The notes beneath the pieces were generated by a model that searched no databases, was not told where the DNA came from, and saw nothing but the letters and a program-made list of their open reading frames with translations. A stretch of DNA of 64,000 nucleotides from positions 1,485,145 to 1,549,144 of the forward strand of contig NW_022985449.1 in assembly GCF_010093595.1 (NCBI RefSeq), given 5' to 3'. Of this stretch, positions 20,086-33,371 are shown one piece after another. The translations under genes were made by a program, and so were the position numbers. This stretch comes from Mytilinidion resinicola (taxonomy: Eukaryota; Ascomycota; Dothideomycetes; Mytilinidiales; Mytilinidiaceae). Position 1 is the first letter of the stretch. The number at the start of each line of letters is the position of its first letter.

Positions 20086-22794
20086 TTATCTCCTTCGTCC
20101 AGACGAAGAAGACGAAGAAGAGCCAAGCAAGTCACCCGCAAAACGCTGAAAAAGCTTCCCAGCCGTTCCTTTACCGGTAAGCAAATCCTCGAGTTTATCA
20201 GCAATAGGATCGTCGGACTTTTCTCGGCCGGACTCATCGAATCGGGGCGGAAGATCGATAGTTTCACCCGATGAGACCGAAGAAGGGGAATCGTCGCGAC
20301 TACGATGTTTCGAGCGCCTATCTTTTCTTCCCCTATCATGATGTCCATCTCTTGAACTTTCTGATGAGTGCCGCCGATCTGGAGACGTACGACGCTCTGG
20401 CGATAGTGTTTTCTCTTCAGGATCGAGGTTAAATTTAACGGTTTTGGAAGTGTCCGCCGGAGAAGAGCTACGAGGTGTGCTTAAACCATCTGTATGATAA
20501 TTAGTTAGCTGTCCGTTCTCGGAGTCTATGGCAAATGCCTAGACCCACCATCGTTGTGCCCTGGAGTAGACTGAGCACTCACATTGTCACCTGGTTGGTG
20601 GTACCTAGGATCTTGTGCATAAGGATTAGGCTCCTGGAGAGGAGGCGTGTAACCGTAAGGTGCTTGTTGCTGAGGAGGCACGGCACCCGGAGGGGGTGGG
20701 TAATCTGCTGGATTGTAAGGGTGATATTGACCTGGTGGATAAGGCTCTGGTGGGTAGGGCTCTGTTGCTGATCTGGGCGGCGGAGGGAAGTAATTCGACT
20801 GGGGGAAGTATGCATCGGGCTGTCCATTTGGAGGAGGAGGAGGATGAGGAGGAGGAGAGAAGCTGTCATTAGAGTAGTTGGCTTCCTCAGAATGACCTAG
20901 TATATTGTGAGCCAGACACCTAGTACGAATAGGTAGGTCAGGACTTACGCCTCCGCTCCTCTTTCTCCGCCTTTTTCCTTTCTCGTCGTTTTGCAGCCTC
21001 ATGGGCAGCCACACCAGCAACACCAGCAACAGCGGCTGTTTCTGCTAGTTTTCTACTCCGACTCTTACTCCTGCTGCGGCTTGACCGACGGCGACCACCA
21101 TCTGACGAACTGGATGAGTCCCGATGTCTGCCCCTACGATCTGCTGGATCGTCGTCGTAGCCACGGCTGCGAGAATGGCGCGCATGGCTGCTCACAGGAG
21201 GGTCGGTATATATTGGCTCACCACCGTACTCTACAAGGGCAGTGTCACTTGAAGTGCTATGTCTTCTGCCGGAACGTACCGACCTGGATCTTGATCTTGA
21301 TCTCGACCTCTCCAGCTTCTCTTCCTTCCTGGCTTGCTGCCTCTCGTACAATCCAGCGACCGCCGCTCCGGCGAGACCAGCTGCAGCGATAGGGACCCCA
21401 GTCTTTATTCGGCTTCGGCTCCGTGACTTTTTACCCTTCCTGCTTCGTGACTTGCTTCGGGCACGTTCGACTAAGCCAGCAACGGCAGCAGTAGCAAGAC
21501 CGGCTTGTGCAACGCGACGGTTGCGGTGTTCGGGATCTCGGTGCTTGCTAGAAGACCTATCTCGTTCAGTGTCGCTGACCACACTGACAGAGGACCTCCT
21601 GCGCCTCGATCTGCTTCGGCGGTCCTCGATAACTGTTTTGTTCTTGTTGTTACGGCTCGCGGCGTATGCGAGAGCACCGACCGCAGCAATGGCAGCAACA
21701 GTGCCCAGCTTCTTGTTTCTCGACGAAGAGCGATGTCTACGACCACGATCTCGAGATCCCGACCTAGAGCGTGATCTAGATCGTCGGAAACGACTCACGG
21801 CTTCGGCGCCGATTGCTCCCAAGGCACCGTAGCCAACGGTTTGCCGGATATGATGGCCTGGGTCTTCCCCTTGCTTCTTCCTGTGATGCCGCATCAACTG
21901 CGCAGCGGCCACCCCGCCGATGACACCTTCAGCTAGATGGCGCTTGTGGTGAGGACTAACATCGCGCTCGCCCCAGGTATCACGTTCCTTGCGAATGAAC
22001 ACAATGTCGTCGTCGCTGTACGCCTCGCGATCATCACGTCCACGCCGGTCGCGGCCATATTCTCTCTCGTCGTAGTATCGTTCCTCAGGTCTCCCGCCAC
22101 GATCCACTTCCTTGATTTTTCGCTCGTAATAGTAGTCTTCTTCCCTGCGTGGCTCCCGACGAACGACCTGGCGCTCAGGCTCAGGCTCTGGTCGTTCGAT
22201 GATCTCGTACTGTGGCTCTTCTCGCCTGACTATGATTTGTTGCCGGGCTGGCTCTTGTATGATGATGGGTTGTGGCACTTCTTGCCGGATGACGATGGGT
22301 TGAGCGGGTTCGGGTCTGGAGAAGTATTCGGTCGATTTCGAGTATCGCTCGAGCTCGTACGGGCTCTTCTGTGGTTCTCTCTCCCATTCGCGCTCGATGC
22401 GGTATTCTCTCACGGGTGGAGGGGACGGCGAGCGGTCGATCTCGCGCTCGATGCGGTACTCGCGAACTTCGCGGCGGGGAGGTGACGGCGAACGCTCGAC
22501 CTCACGTTCGACGTAGCGGTACTCGCGAATCTCTCGTGGAGCAGGCTCGCGCTCGGTTTCGCGGATGTCGACGTATTCCCTGACCTCGCGGACGTCACGA
22601 GGCGGCGAGCGCTCTCGTTCACGGACGATGCGGGTCTCCTTGACGTCCTCATACTCTTCTTCGTCGAAGTGCGAGTGAGACGGCTTGTCAGGAACCTTGT
22701 AGCGCTTGACCGTGGTAAAAGTCTGCCCCCCACCGCGGGAAGAGACAGCGTCCCAGTCTCGCTCGCGTTCTCGTTCTCGGTAGATGGTTGACAT
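20086..22794 (-). CDS. DUF3824-type large RS- and charge-rich fungal protein
   Basis: Exons 20949-22794, 20549-20896 and 20086-20489; introns 20897-20948 (GTAAGT..TAG) and 20490-20548 (GTGGGT..CAG); 865 aa. The first 280 residues are extremely charged, with repeats of the form VREYRIERE/IREYRYVERE. The middle alternates SR-rich patches (RRSRSRSRSGSRDRGRR) with short Ala/Gly-rich hydrophobic segments (LGTVAAIAAVGALAYAA; AGLATAAVAGLVERA; PIAAAGLAGAAVAGLYER), the pattern of DUF3824. Then come Pro/Tyr-rich repeats (PPEPYPPGQYHPYNPADYPP) and a conserved tail (IDLPPRFDESGR, DPIADKLEDLLTGKGTAGKL) ending in a Ser run and GRRR-stop. Function is unknown; the composition suggests an intrinsically disordered scaffold with glycine-zipper-like membrane or assembly segments. 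Confidence 0.85.
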
Positions 22795-25700
22795 GACGGC
22801 GTGGAACCGTGGTGCAGTGGCAGCGGTTTGGAGTCAGGGTCCGTTGCGCGACGTCGAGGTGACAAGAAGCTTGTGTTGGGATTTCCAGCTAGTTTGAGGG
22901 ATGAGGGGCTCGTTAGCTGGACCAGTTGCGACAACGGCGGGCGAGGCAGGCTGCAGAAGCAGATGACTTGCTGCGCCCAGCTAGCGGTCGTGGTGCGATG
23001 GAGGGGTTCTTCGGTGGGTGCGTCGGTGCCGGTGCGTAATGCCGATCTTTGCGCGGATGACTCGGTCTGACACAGCAACACGCGCAACAAAGTGGTGGTT
23101 TCGAGGATGGAGGCTGCTGCAGCAGTGAAGCGGCTGGGGGTCCGTCGAGAAGGAATGCGGACGGCGAGGCAGGCAAGACAGGAGGCGGGTCAGGCGCGAC
23201 GAAGACGCTGCCAAGTTGGGATATCAGATGATGTCACCGGCTTCTGCACAACCTCACTTTCTCTCAGTCAGAGCCGTGCGCGGGGAGGCGAGGGCCTGTT
23301 TCTTTATACGCGGCCTGCCGCCTCGTTGAGGACACGACAGAATGCAGTGCCTCGCCGCCAGACGCAGCCCCACGGCCGCCGCGCTGGAGATGCCCACAGG
23401 AAGGCGTGTGGCCGGTGGACTGGCATGGGCCCTGCGCAGCTATCTACTCTGCAACCTGTCCCCAACGCCCACCACGAGGCCACCTCACTCTGCTGCTACA
23501 CCTCTCTTTGCCACGCCTATTTCACCGGCTGGCTCGACTATCTTCAACAGAACCGGCGGGCTGCATAGCCACGCAGACGGTGAACAGCCAGGCACGGGCC
23601 ACATCGCCGGTCCATATGGCTTCGCTCTCTTCCGCCTCCCAGACGGGGCACAGTCGTCAGCTCTGTTGCCTGCGCATGAGGGTGAAGAATCCTCCCCGTG
23701 GCTCGGTTGTTTCTGAAACCGGCCCATCCCGCGGTGCCCCAACCCGCTGATTGACCGGCATGATCGCAAGGGTCACAAGGCTGGAAGCTGGCCTGGTAGG
23801 ACCTGGCGGTTCGCATCGATCCCATCCAGCCTTCCGCAGCCCTATCTAATCGAAGTTTGGAAGCTTCCGTCTAAAGTACGAGGGCTTGGGGCTGCTACAA
23901 TAGCTTATTCGGGCGGCCCGTAAAGCGTGTCAGTGATTCCTCCAGTCCCAACAGTGTCACGGTCGAGCGAATATTCGATCCAGTACTGGGCAAACACGCA
24001 TGCTCAGCTGTCGCTATGACGGTTTGGCGTTCCTGAAACCTCTGATCATTTACTCTTTGAGGACCAGGTGCGTTTCGCAGGTTGCGAGCGCGAAACGCAA
24101 GCTGTGGTGGTGGGAATAAACCTGCAGTGGCCAGACAAGCACGCAGCCTCGTGCTTCCGGTGACTGCCGTGGTACCCAGGATGATGCAGAAACAACCACA
24201 CGCCGGAAGTGCCAGGTGTGGTCGATGTACCAAAGATAATTGACCGGCTGGTCTTCCTACTGGCTACCCGTGGCCTTCGCGTAGTGCTGATTTCTCGTGC
24301 CTCGAAATAGCCCTACTTCCACCGAACAAGTAGTTGCAGATACGCATGGCAACATGAGCCTGGATCGAGATGGCTATAGGACACTGGTAACACCAACCTG
24401 CCTCGACAGTTTTTCCGTTGACCAGATGCCAGATTCTGTCAACTGGCAAACACGAGCTATAGTTTTTAGCAGTTATGTCCAAATCTGCCGCCGATGAGTT
24501 TGCTCGGCATTTGCTGGACTCAAAGCGCCTTCGTCGCGTGCGTGCTCAGCTCGGGCCGTGCGGTACTCGAAAACATGGCCTGGGTGCATGTTTCAAGCCA
24601 TAAGCCATACTAATCTCGTGGTCCAATGTGGGAGAAATGCGGCGGAAATGCGGCGTGCGTTTGTTCCAATCCACTACGCCACAAGGTACCAAAGGTATTA
24701 GGTCAGCCACGAGTAAATCTAACTATGACCACCAGGACCACGATGATATGTGGGCCAGATGTCTTCCTCAATGCAGTCTCATGACGGAACTTCTTTGTCG
24801 CTCATACATGAAACGCAAATTTGCGCATGAGCTTGTGATTACTCGTAGTTGTTAAGGCGAATTTCAGTATGTCGTTCGGCGGTACTAAAAATGAGGCTGC
24901 TCTTTTGGGTATACCCCATACGATCGCATCCTCTAAACTATTCCCTAGCATGTTAAAACGGTCGTTTCCAAATCAGTGTCTAGTCTGCGTTGATACGGCT
25001 CTTCGTCGTTTTCATCCAAAAAGCTAGAGGATGCTTGGGATAGAAGTTGGTTTTCGTACCCTTGCTATGATGAGGCGCGAAACGACTCCTATCAAATGCA
25101 TGCGCCAAGCCAAGCAAATCAGTCTAATAGTAGTGTTCCGCATCACATGGTGCCGTGTCCAAGGTTACCCAAGCCTATACAGCCATGCAGGATTTGCTGA
25201 CTCCATGCTTCTCTTCGGATTGGCTGCCTCGATCTTGACCTCTGCTCTAGGAAATACGTCTACTTCGAGTTTCAAGTATACAGATAGCTATGAGACAATG
25301 AAACGGGGGACTGAATACACAGAAAGCTGCAGTCTTTGGATATAAAAGAGAGACGGACTGGAAACAAGTTGCGAGAGACTGCCAAGTGTTTTCGGAAGCA
25401 CAAGTAAAGCTGCGGAAGGACTTCAGCCTCGACTCCGTCATCCTGGCAGTCGGGACTGAGGAGGTTGACACAGTCGCACCGGGGGTACCGCGACCTTTGA
25501 AGTCATTCTTGACAGAGCATGACAGCAACGAGGGCGCAGGAATTGACGTCGACACAAGTAAATAGGAGAGACGGAGTTTCGGAGGCATTCATTGCTAGGC
25601 TGATGAAAGGGAGACGCGTGATGCGGCCCCTGAATGCTGAGAGCCGTCATGAGAGGGGAGGGTCTGCTGGGTACGCCAAGACGGCAGTCGGCACCAGGGG

Positions 25701-26423
25701 AAGAGCGGGATGCCAAGTGCGCCAAGGACGAATGGGGATGGTCGGAGGTCATACTTTCAGCGGGTGGCCAGCGGGCGAAAAGGAGAGGCCAAGCGAGCGA
25801 CAAAACCTGGGAAGGGCAAGTCGTGAAGCCGAGACTGCATGGCAGAGACGACGCTTGAGTGGCACCGCGATAAGATCGATCAACTCTCGTATCTCGGCGG
25901 GAGGCACAACGGCGCTCATCATGGCTCCAAGCGGGCAACTCGACCACCGCGCCTCTCCGCACTACGCAGGTGCTGGAATTCGGCCCCTGTGCGGCGTCCA
26001 GGGCGGCCCAGGGGCCGCTGCTGTGAATGGCGGGTTGCTTGCTCGCGCGGCGCCTCAAGCTCAGTCGGGCCACGCTATGCAGCAAAGCCCAGCAACGCCT
26101 CTCTCCACCGACGGGACGACTCCCCTTCCTCGCGTGCCTGATTCTCTCCAGCCTTCATTATTCGTCGTCGCCGCCCTGAACTTCGCCTCCCTTCTTCCTG
26201 CGACTCCTTCTCACCCTCTCTCCGTTGTCTATCCGCCCATACACGCTGTCAAGGGTGCACGAGTTGGTATTTGGATGCGTCTGCAGAGCCCTGTTGATTC
26301 TATTTATGAGCCATTCTTTTATACTGCGCCCCCGCCGCAATCGCTACATCTTATAATTTTGGAGTCTGCTTGCTCGTTTCTTCCTTGACCACCAGCTATT
26401 ATTCCTACTAGACTCCTGCCGCC
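22795..26423. other. 3.6-kb gene-poor stretch
   Basis: No supportable gene. Open frames of up to 289 codons (25519-26388 plus, 25438-26085 minus) face each other in G/C-rich DNA, have no domain and no matching splice sites. The right end is the promoter of the acyltransferase gene. Confidence 0.55.
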
Positions 26424-27890
26424 ATGCCTCCTCGCGACGCCAACTGGGTCGATGTAAGCTTCTCCACCACGCGAATCCTGGGCTCGCGTCGTCCCGCTCG
26501 AGGATGAGACAGCAGATCGCAGCTGACATTGGCATTCGCAGGGCTTTCGAGGCATCGCATCCTTCATGGTCGTTTGCGGTCACCTTTGCACCGCCTTCGT
26601 CCCGTGGCTTCACGCTCCCGCGCACTCGGACAAGGAGGCGCCGCACCTCTTCCAACTCCCCTTCTTCCGTCTCGCCGTGGGAGGCCGCAGCGCTGTGGCT
26701 ATATTCTTCCTCATAACAGGCTATGTCAACTCGATTGGCCCAATTGCGAGATCGAGGTCTGGCAACACCGAGGCCGCCTTGTCGGGGTTGGCGCGGAGTA
26801 CCTTGGCTCGATCAGGAAGGCTGGTTCTCCCAACCATGATTGCGACCTTGATTACCTGGTTCCTGGCCAATATAAATGCCTACCACATGACCAAGCATGT
26901 GGATTCAACCTGGATTCGCCAAGGCTGGCATCGCCAGGAGCCGACACTATACAAAATGTTCACGAGTCTGATACGAGCAGAAGTTGGGACCTGGACAACG
27001 GGATGGGACGAATACGACGGCACCCAGTGGACTCTGCAGCTTTTCCTCGAGGGCAGCATGATGGTATACTTGACTATGCTGGCGACCGTCCTTATCAAAC
27101 CGCGCGCCAGGAAACTAGTATTTGCCGTACTCTACGTTTATTGCTGGGTTTCAGGCCAAGGTACGTTTGAAGACACCGTGCAGCTTTCCTTAATCGCTCC
27201 GTCCTGACTTGTACAGGCCTGGCTATTGGACCACTGAAGAGTTTGAACATCATAACTGGCATGTTTCTAGCGGAACTGCAAAATGAGTATAAAGACGCCG
27301 CCACTAGTATGGTTCCAGCTCCGATTCCCGCCCTCATGATCATCTTCGGCATGTTCATGTCCAGCTACCCGCAGGACGCCCCGGAACGCGCTGCCTGGTC
27401 CAACCACATGTGCAAATTCATGCACCACTTCACCCCCGAGGGTGCCGACGTCCGCCGTTACTGGGATTCCTTGGGCGCATCGACTGTCCTCTTCGGAATC
27501 TTTTTCTCCCGGAATGCTCGAAAGATTCTCACTTCTCCCGTATTCAACTTCTTGGGACGGGTCAGCTTCCCGGTATACCTAATGCACAACACTCTCATTA
27601 AATCTATTCTGACGTGGATGGTCTACCTGCCCTCTGCCATGAATCCTCCACGCAACGCGAAAGGCGAGCAGATGGACCTGCAGCGCGGCTCCACAATGCA
27701 CATCTTCATTGCTGTTGGCATTTTCTACTACATTCTTTACCGGCTTGCGTCGCTTTGGGTGCAATACATTGATCCAGCCTGCGGCAGAGTTGTGAATGCC
27801 TTCACCAAGTGGGCAGCCGGAGAACCCCCTACCCATAACGGACACGCTATCGGCAATGGACACGCGGAAAAGCCAGTGCTGCTGCAATAA
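26424..27890 (+). CDS. Acyltransferase-3 family multi-pass membrane protein
   Basis: Exons 26424-26453, 26542-27160 and 27217-27890; introns 26454-26541 (GTAAGC..CAG) and 27161-27216 (GTACGT..CAG); 440 aa. The first 30-nt exon gives MPPRDANWVD, joined to GFRGIASFMVVCGHLCTAF, the start motif of acyltransferase-3 (RGIA, conserved His in helix 1). Next come RLAVGGRSAVAIFFLITGYV and several hydrophobic helices (TMIATLITWFL; MMVYLTMLATVLI; LNIITGMFLAEL; IPALMIIFGMFMS), then the SFPVYLMHNTLIKS helix typical of the family. The family transfers acyl groups to membrane-exposed sugars or other acceptors; many fungal paralogs are unassigned. The C-terminal tail is short and polar. Likely endomembrane or plasma membrane. 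Confidence 0.88.
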
Positions 27891-30006
27891 ACACGACAGA
27901 AAGAGAATCAAGAGATCTACTCCTGAAGCTGGGACTGGACTCTACAGCATGCAGGGGATTTTGGGCGGCGCCTTTTGATGAACCACGACCATACTTTCTC
28001 TAATCCGATCCGGGATTCGCCCGGTTCGCCAGCTTTTACGGATCATTCCGCCGCGTCGCTGAATTGCAAAGCATGCATGACGACAAATGTCCATAATTTT
28101 TCCTCAAAACTTCTTGGATTATCTAGAAGCTCGGAGTCACGGAGGGGAGGAACGTTGGTTCTGAATACCCCATCTCCAATTTCATTTCCTAAGCTTTTGT
28201 TTGCATCCATGGAGAGAAAGGCGACCTCTTCTATCTGATCTGTCAAAACCGTCATATTCTTGTGTATTGTCATTTGATTTTGAGTCTTAAGCTTAGTTGG
28301 ATTCTCAGAGTAAAGTCTGCGTTCCGTTCTGGCTCGCTCGTTCCGTTTCCATCCGCATTTCTGCATCCTGAGGAGTATTGGGGAAGGCTGGCGAACGAGT
28401 GATTTGGTAGCAGCAACATATCCATCATATCCATCATATCCATCATATCCATCATATCACATTATAGTCAATATGCTCGTATGCTCACTAAGCGATTTGT
28501 GGGAGCAGATTCAACTTATCATTTCATTGTCATCATAACACGTATGAATTACAGCCCTCGCGAACTCCAGATCTGCATCACAATCCATGTCTGACCATCA
28601 AAACACAGGATGTATCAGCCCTGGACTTCGTCTACCACCAAGCCACCAACTGCTGAATTACACAAAGCTAAATATTCCGAACTTCCGCCCTTCTCATTCC
28701 ACGCCGCGTCATCAGCGCGACGTCCACGCAGCTTGCACTACCTCGCTACGGACAGACGGGTGCGACAGTGTCGTATCTGGAACGGCGCCGCGCCTCCTTT
28801 GTGTTTCACGTCCGCGCTGCGCTACTAGCCGCAGCTATTCTTGCTCGGCAGGGGTGGCTTAGGAATTGTGAAACTACGGGCTATAGTGGTGTAGTTTTTC
28901 AGTGTTGGGAGAATTAAGCCAGGCGCGAGGCTGGTGGCTCCGTCGGAGTGCGCGAGCGGCAGGCGACTAAACAACTCGCCCAGACTTTTTTGAAAGGTGA
29001 GCCATTACTGGCATGCCAGTTCCTTTGGGAAATCACATCCTCGCCGCCGGCGCTGATGCTATTGTTGAATAAATAAGCTAAGCTGGAGCAAGGTTAAAGG
29101 ACGTATACGGGACGGGATCATCGACTGGTAAAGACAAACACGATCTCATAGCATAGTTAGTCCTCGAGAATGGGAGAAATCCCCACAAAAGCGTCCGCTC
29201 GATCGCCGCGTGATTAGTGAAGAGCGTGCGCGGTTGTGGAAAAGCGGTATGTAGGAGCGTATGCACATCCCCCATATGTTCTTGTTAGAATAACGTACAT
29301 ACACCGCGTAACTAACCCCTCCACGTCAAACCACAAATATCTCTTACGCCGTCCATTCCGGCACAGCTTGCAACTATCCAACGTCCTTCAAGAAGCCGGG
29401 GGACGCCTTACCAGTCCTCCATAACCCTACCAACATCTTCCGATTGAGGAAGCTGCAGTCAGAGACCAAACCACACCCACGCACGCCGCATGCCCTCCGC
29501 GTACCGTAAGGAGCAAGCGACTAATTAGCAGCACGTTCAGACCGGGAGCGCATGTACGCCTTGGCAGCCTTTCCTAAGCCTACGGGAGCGTTCACATTAT
29601 TTTTTTCGCTCACTACTCTAGAAACTGTAGAAAAGTTGACGGAAGGGTAACGCGACGTTTCACCCCCACCCCCCTCCGCGCGTCTACTAACATCTGGATG
29701 TACGTGGATAGGAGTGGCTGTCACCAGTTCGACAATAGTCTGCGTAGGATACCCCATATATTGCCGAGAATCTACCTAGGTATCCTGCCCAGTCCACAGC
29801 ACAGTCTCCCTGCACGCAGCAACCGTGCCATAATGCCATCTAGCCCACCAACCCACCAACTTCACCCATCCACAAGGAAACTACTAGAAAATGCCCAACG
29901 TATGCACCACCCAAGCCCTTTAAGCGAATCTAAGATATGCTTCTAATAGTACATCCGCCCCAAGTCGCTGTAGCCAAAGCTACCAACCATCCCTTTCTAT
30001 GCATTC
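27891..30006. other. Intergenic with a minisatellite, no gene seen
   Basis: 3' flanks of the acyltransferase and of Nma111, which converge here. A 9-bp minisatellite lies at 28417-28458. Short open frames lack support. Confidence 0.6.
28417..28458. repeat. Minisatellite, CATATCCAT x 4.7
   Basis: Four perfect 9-bp copies of CATATCCAT followed by a partial copy. It is intergenic. Confidence 0.95.
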
Positions 30007-33000
30007 TCACAACATCGACCGCACCTTCGCCTCGCCATTATTCACCTGCCCCACAGCCATATCCCCGGCTTCCCCGGCCTCCATCTCCGTCTCCCCGCCC
30101 CCCATGACCTCCCGCACGCCCCCCTCGTCGCACTCGTGCATGATCTTCCTCCAGCCCAGCTCGTCAGTAGTGTCCTTGACATACTCCATGGTCGGGAAGT
30201 AGTGCTCATTCTTCTTCATCGTCGCGACCCAGGGCACGTTGTCGAACGTCATGACCTTGAGCCTGAAGTACGTATTGTCCCCAATCTTCTTAACCTCTTT
30301 CAAGAACGCGTCGAGGTTCTGCGTCGGCACGCCATTGACGTGCGTGATGAAGTTAGTAGGAGCGAGGCCATACATGTATGCCGGGGAGCCACGAGCGCGG
30401 GCCGAGACGTAGACGTCTGAGTGGACTTTGCTGATCTGCTGGCGGACGGCGTGGTGGGGGCGGTGGAGGGTAGCGCCGCAGAACATGACGGCGCGGTCGG
30501 TTTCGAGGTCTTCGGTGGGGACGGTTGGGACCTTGATGCTGAGTTCCTTGCGCTTGCGGACGACTAAGGCTTCGAGGAAGTCATTGTCGTACATGATGTC
30601 GAGGTCTGAGACGCGGGTGATGAGTTTGTTGTTGAGTGTGAGGATCACATCGCCCTCCTGTAGGCCGTGCTCGTGGCCGGAGTCGACTTTTCGGACCATG
30701 AAGAGCTGATGGCGTTCTGGATCGTCTTTCTCGGTTCTCTCAATCCATTCTATGTGTTTGTTAGCAATCTTTGTCTGGGCATTATCTAAGTGGCTTGTTA
30801 CCTTCAGAAACTCCCATGATCCGAGCCTGGCTCATTTGTACTGTGTGTGTCTCTACGTTCAGAATACGTAGCGTGGGTGTGTTGCCGTTTTGGATCTCCT
30901 TGAGCACAGGGAGGACCATAGGGGTGGCGAGGCCTAGATGATATTCATTGTCCTTCCCACTGTGAGAGTTGCGTTCGCCGAGATAGGAGAGCCAGAGCGC
31001 TTGGACGGTGCCATCTTCAGAGATCAATACGCCGGTCCCACACTGACTGGCGAGGTTCGTGTCAACCGTTACTGCATCCAGATTAATTGCCCGGTAGCGC
31101 GGAGTTGCAGCACTGGCCGGAATTGCAACTGTAGTAATGTCGGTTACTACAGTCTTCGCCACAACAGGGCGAAGGTTCTGGTTGAATCCAAAGAATACGG
31201 TCTCCTCTCCTTGCTTGATGAAATTTGTAGCAAACTTGGGGGTCTTGACTGGCGCATTGACCAGGGACGTGTCATACTTAATGATGGCGTAGTTTTGGAG
31301 TGGGTGCATGAAGACGACTTTAGCATCAACAATGATCGAGTCCGCGATAGTGAGCATGATATCGCAGAGATTGTAGGGGATGAGAGCTCTTGAAACAATG
31401 ACCAGGCCTTGGTCAGCATCCACAACCAAGCCATAGCCAATCTTCCTTGCTCTGGGAAAGCCATCGAGCTTGATAGGCATTGAAGCAGAAACCCGAACAA
31501 AACTCCTCACGATATCGACAGCGGCTGGGTACTTCGCGCTATCCATGCGGATGAAGTTGGCTTTGCGTGGAACTGGAGGCGCGGCCGGGACAGCGTCGGC
31601 AATAACCGTGAAATCCCAGAGGCCAGTCTTGTCGTTACGTTTGGCGAGTCTCATCTTGGAATGCCAGTGACGGTCGATAGTGATGATGTTTGTGCTAGAG
31701 GTGTGCAGATCTCGGAGATGCTTGTACACGACGACAACTCGAGATCGATCTAAAGAGTGGTCAGTTCTGGTCACATACCATAATGATACGGTCTAACGTA
31801 CCTGGAATAGCTTTCATGACATCTACGAAGGTATCTAGATTGGGCGTCTCTTTGTTATCAATAGATTGAATGAGCCATCCAGAATCACTGCCATCAAATC
31901 TGAAAGATCCGGCCGATTCGCAGACGTAGACGCCAGCATCCTGGGTTGCGATAGCATAGAGTCGAGCTTGCTGATAGGATAAGTCGTGGAAGGAGGCTCC
32001 TGCAGCAGAGACAAAACGATCCGGCGTAATATCGTGTAGGTTTCCAACTCCCAATTCAACGAGGATGTCCTCACCACCTCGCTGAATCAGCAATGAGATC
32101 TTGCCGTCAACGCTGTCGTCCAAGATAGAATCCAGGCGCACGAACTGCGTTAGGAGCTCCCCGTTGACCTTGATCAGCACATCACCCTCTTCAACTTTTT
32201 TGTCTGCAGGTCCTTTTGGAAGTACGACTTCGGCCACAAGCATTCCAGTTTCCTTAGGAAATGCCTGTCGAATCTCCTTCTCCCAGTCTGGGGATAATCC
32301 AAGTCTTCGGCACTCGTCGAAGGGTTTGAGCATCCACTGGACCTGGATCGTGCCTCGGGTAATAGTTTGGCCATTTCGGACGCAATTGAGTGCCCGGAGG
32401 GGCCGATCTAATGGTAGGAAGTAATCAGTAGCTGCTCCGTCTGCTCTACCACCAGCTTGGAGCGCAACAGCGAAGCCGTCTTTATCAACCACGGGACTTC
32501 CGGAGCTGCCACCACTGGCAGCGGCTGCTGCTTGGATGTAGTTCGTGTCTGTCATTTGTTAGCTTCTGTGTACATTGATTGTCCTAGCCAACGTACTGAA
32601 ATCGCTATATCCCTCTCCGTACTCTGGCGCATTGCGATCGAGTCGACTAATGACACCTGACAAGATACTGAGCTTTTCCCCGGCATCATTACCAACGACT
32701 CGAATCTCAACTCCAACCTCTGTGCACCGTCAGTATCGTATGGCCGTATCGGGACTCGTGTTACGCACTGGCGAGATCTGGCCTGAGCACCAATGACTCA
32801 ACCGGCATGTACTTGATGGCTTTCGGGTCGAATCGCAGAATACCGAAATCGTGGACAGGGTCGCGGTATACGGGGTATACGTCACACTGGCCCAAAATGT
32901 TAGAAGTTTGCCCTGAAGGGTCATTGACGCCTGCCAACATACCTCTTCGTGATTGTCGAATATGCAGTAGCCTATGAACGGCCCAGGGCCAACGACGTGC

Positions 33001-33371
33001 CTGTTTGTAAGAATATAGCCCTTCTCCGCATCTACGACGAAGCCCGTGGCCTCGCTCGCAAGCGCCGGGTCGGTGTCGAAAGAGCAGGTTGCGCAGAAGT
33101 GAATGGATACGACGTTCTTGACCACCTTCTCAATCGTCTTCTGCCACTCGGCGGTGTCTTGTCCGGTGCCGACAACGCGCGCCATCTCCATCTCTTCGAA
33201 GTCCGAATCTTCTTCCATGGGCTGAGTCGAGGCTGGACCCTGTGAAGTAGCGATGGCTGAGCCGTTCCGCTTGTGATAGTCCGCTTCTGCCTTCATCTGT
33301 TTCATGGGCCGTTCACTGGAGGGGGTGGGAGGTTGTTTTCGCTTGGTTCGGGCGTCGCCATTCTGTTCCAT
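30007..33371 (-). CDS. NMA111: HtrA-like pro-apoptotic serine protease with PDZ domains
   Basis: Six exons: 32943-33371, 32769-32886, 32597-32719, 31802-32548, 30802-31749 and 30007-30749; five GT-AG introns of 48-56 nt; 1035 aa from the ATG at 33371 ([17 protein letters not shown]). The first protease unit has the triad: His in [10 protein letters not shown], Asp in [11 protein letters not shown], Ser in [14 protein letters not shown] segments follow ([15 protein letters not shown]), then a second, degenerate trypsin-like unit around residues 500-750 ([17 protein letters not shown], no clear Ser) and further PDZ sequence ([16 protein letters not shown]). This is the Nma111 duplication layout. 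The yeast protein is nuclear and cleaves the inhibitor Bir1. The RTKRKQP and nearby KQMK stretches could serve nuclear import. The frame stays open upstream to an ATG at 33602 (see findings). Confidence 0.95.

Noticed and set aside
21242..21832. 196-codon plus-strand frame opposite the DUF3824 gene
   Set aside because: Mirror of SR/Arg codon repeats; no independent start or domain.
25519..26388. 289-codon open frame on the plus strand upstream of the acyltransferase
   Set aside because: A long frame on the opposite strand overlaps it, composition is low-complexity Arg/Gly, there is no domain, and it runs into the promoter of the next gene.
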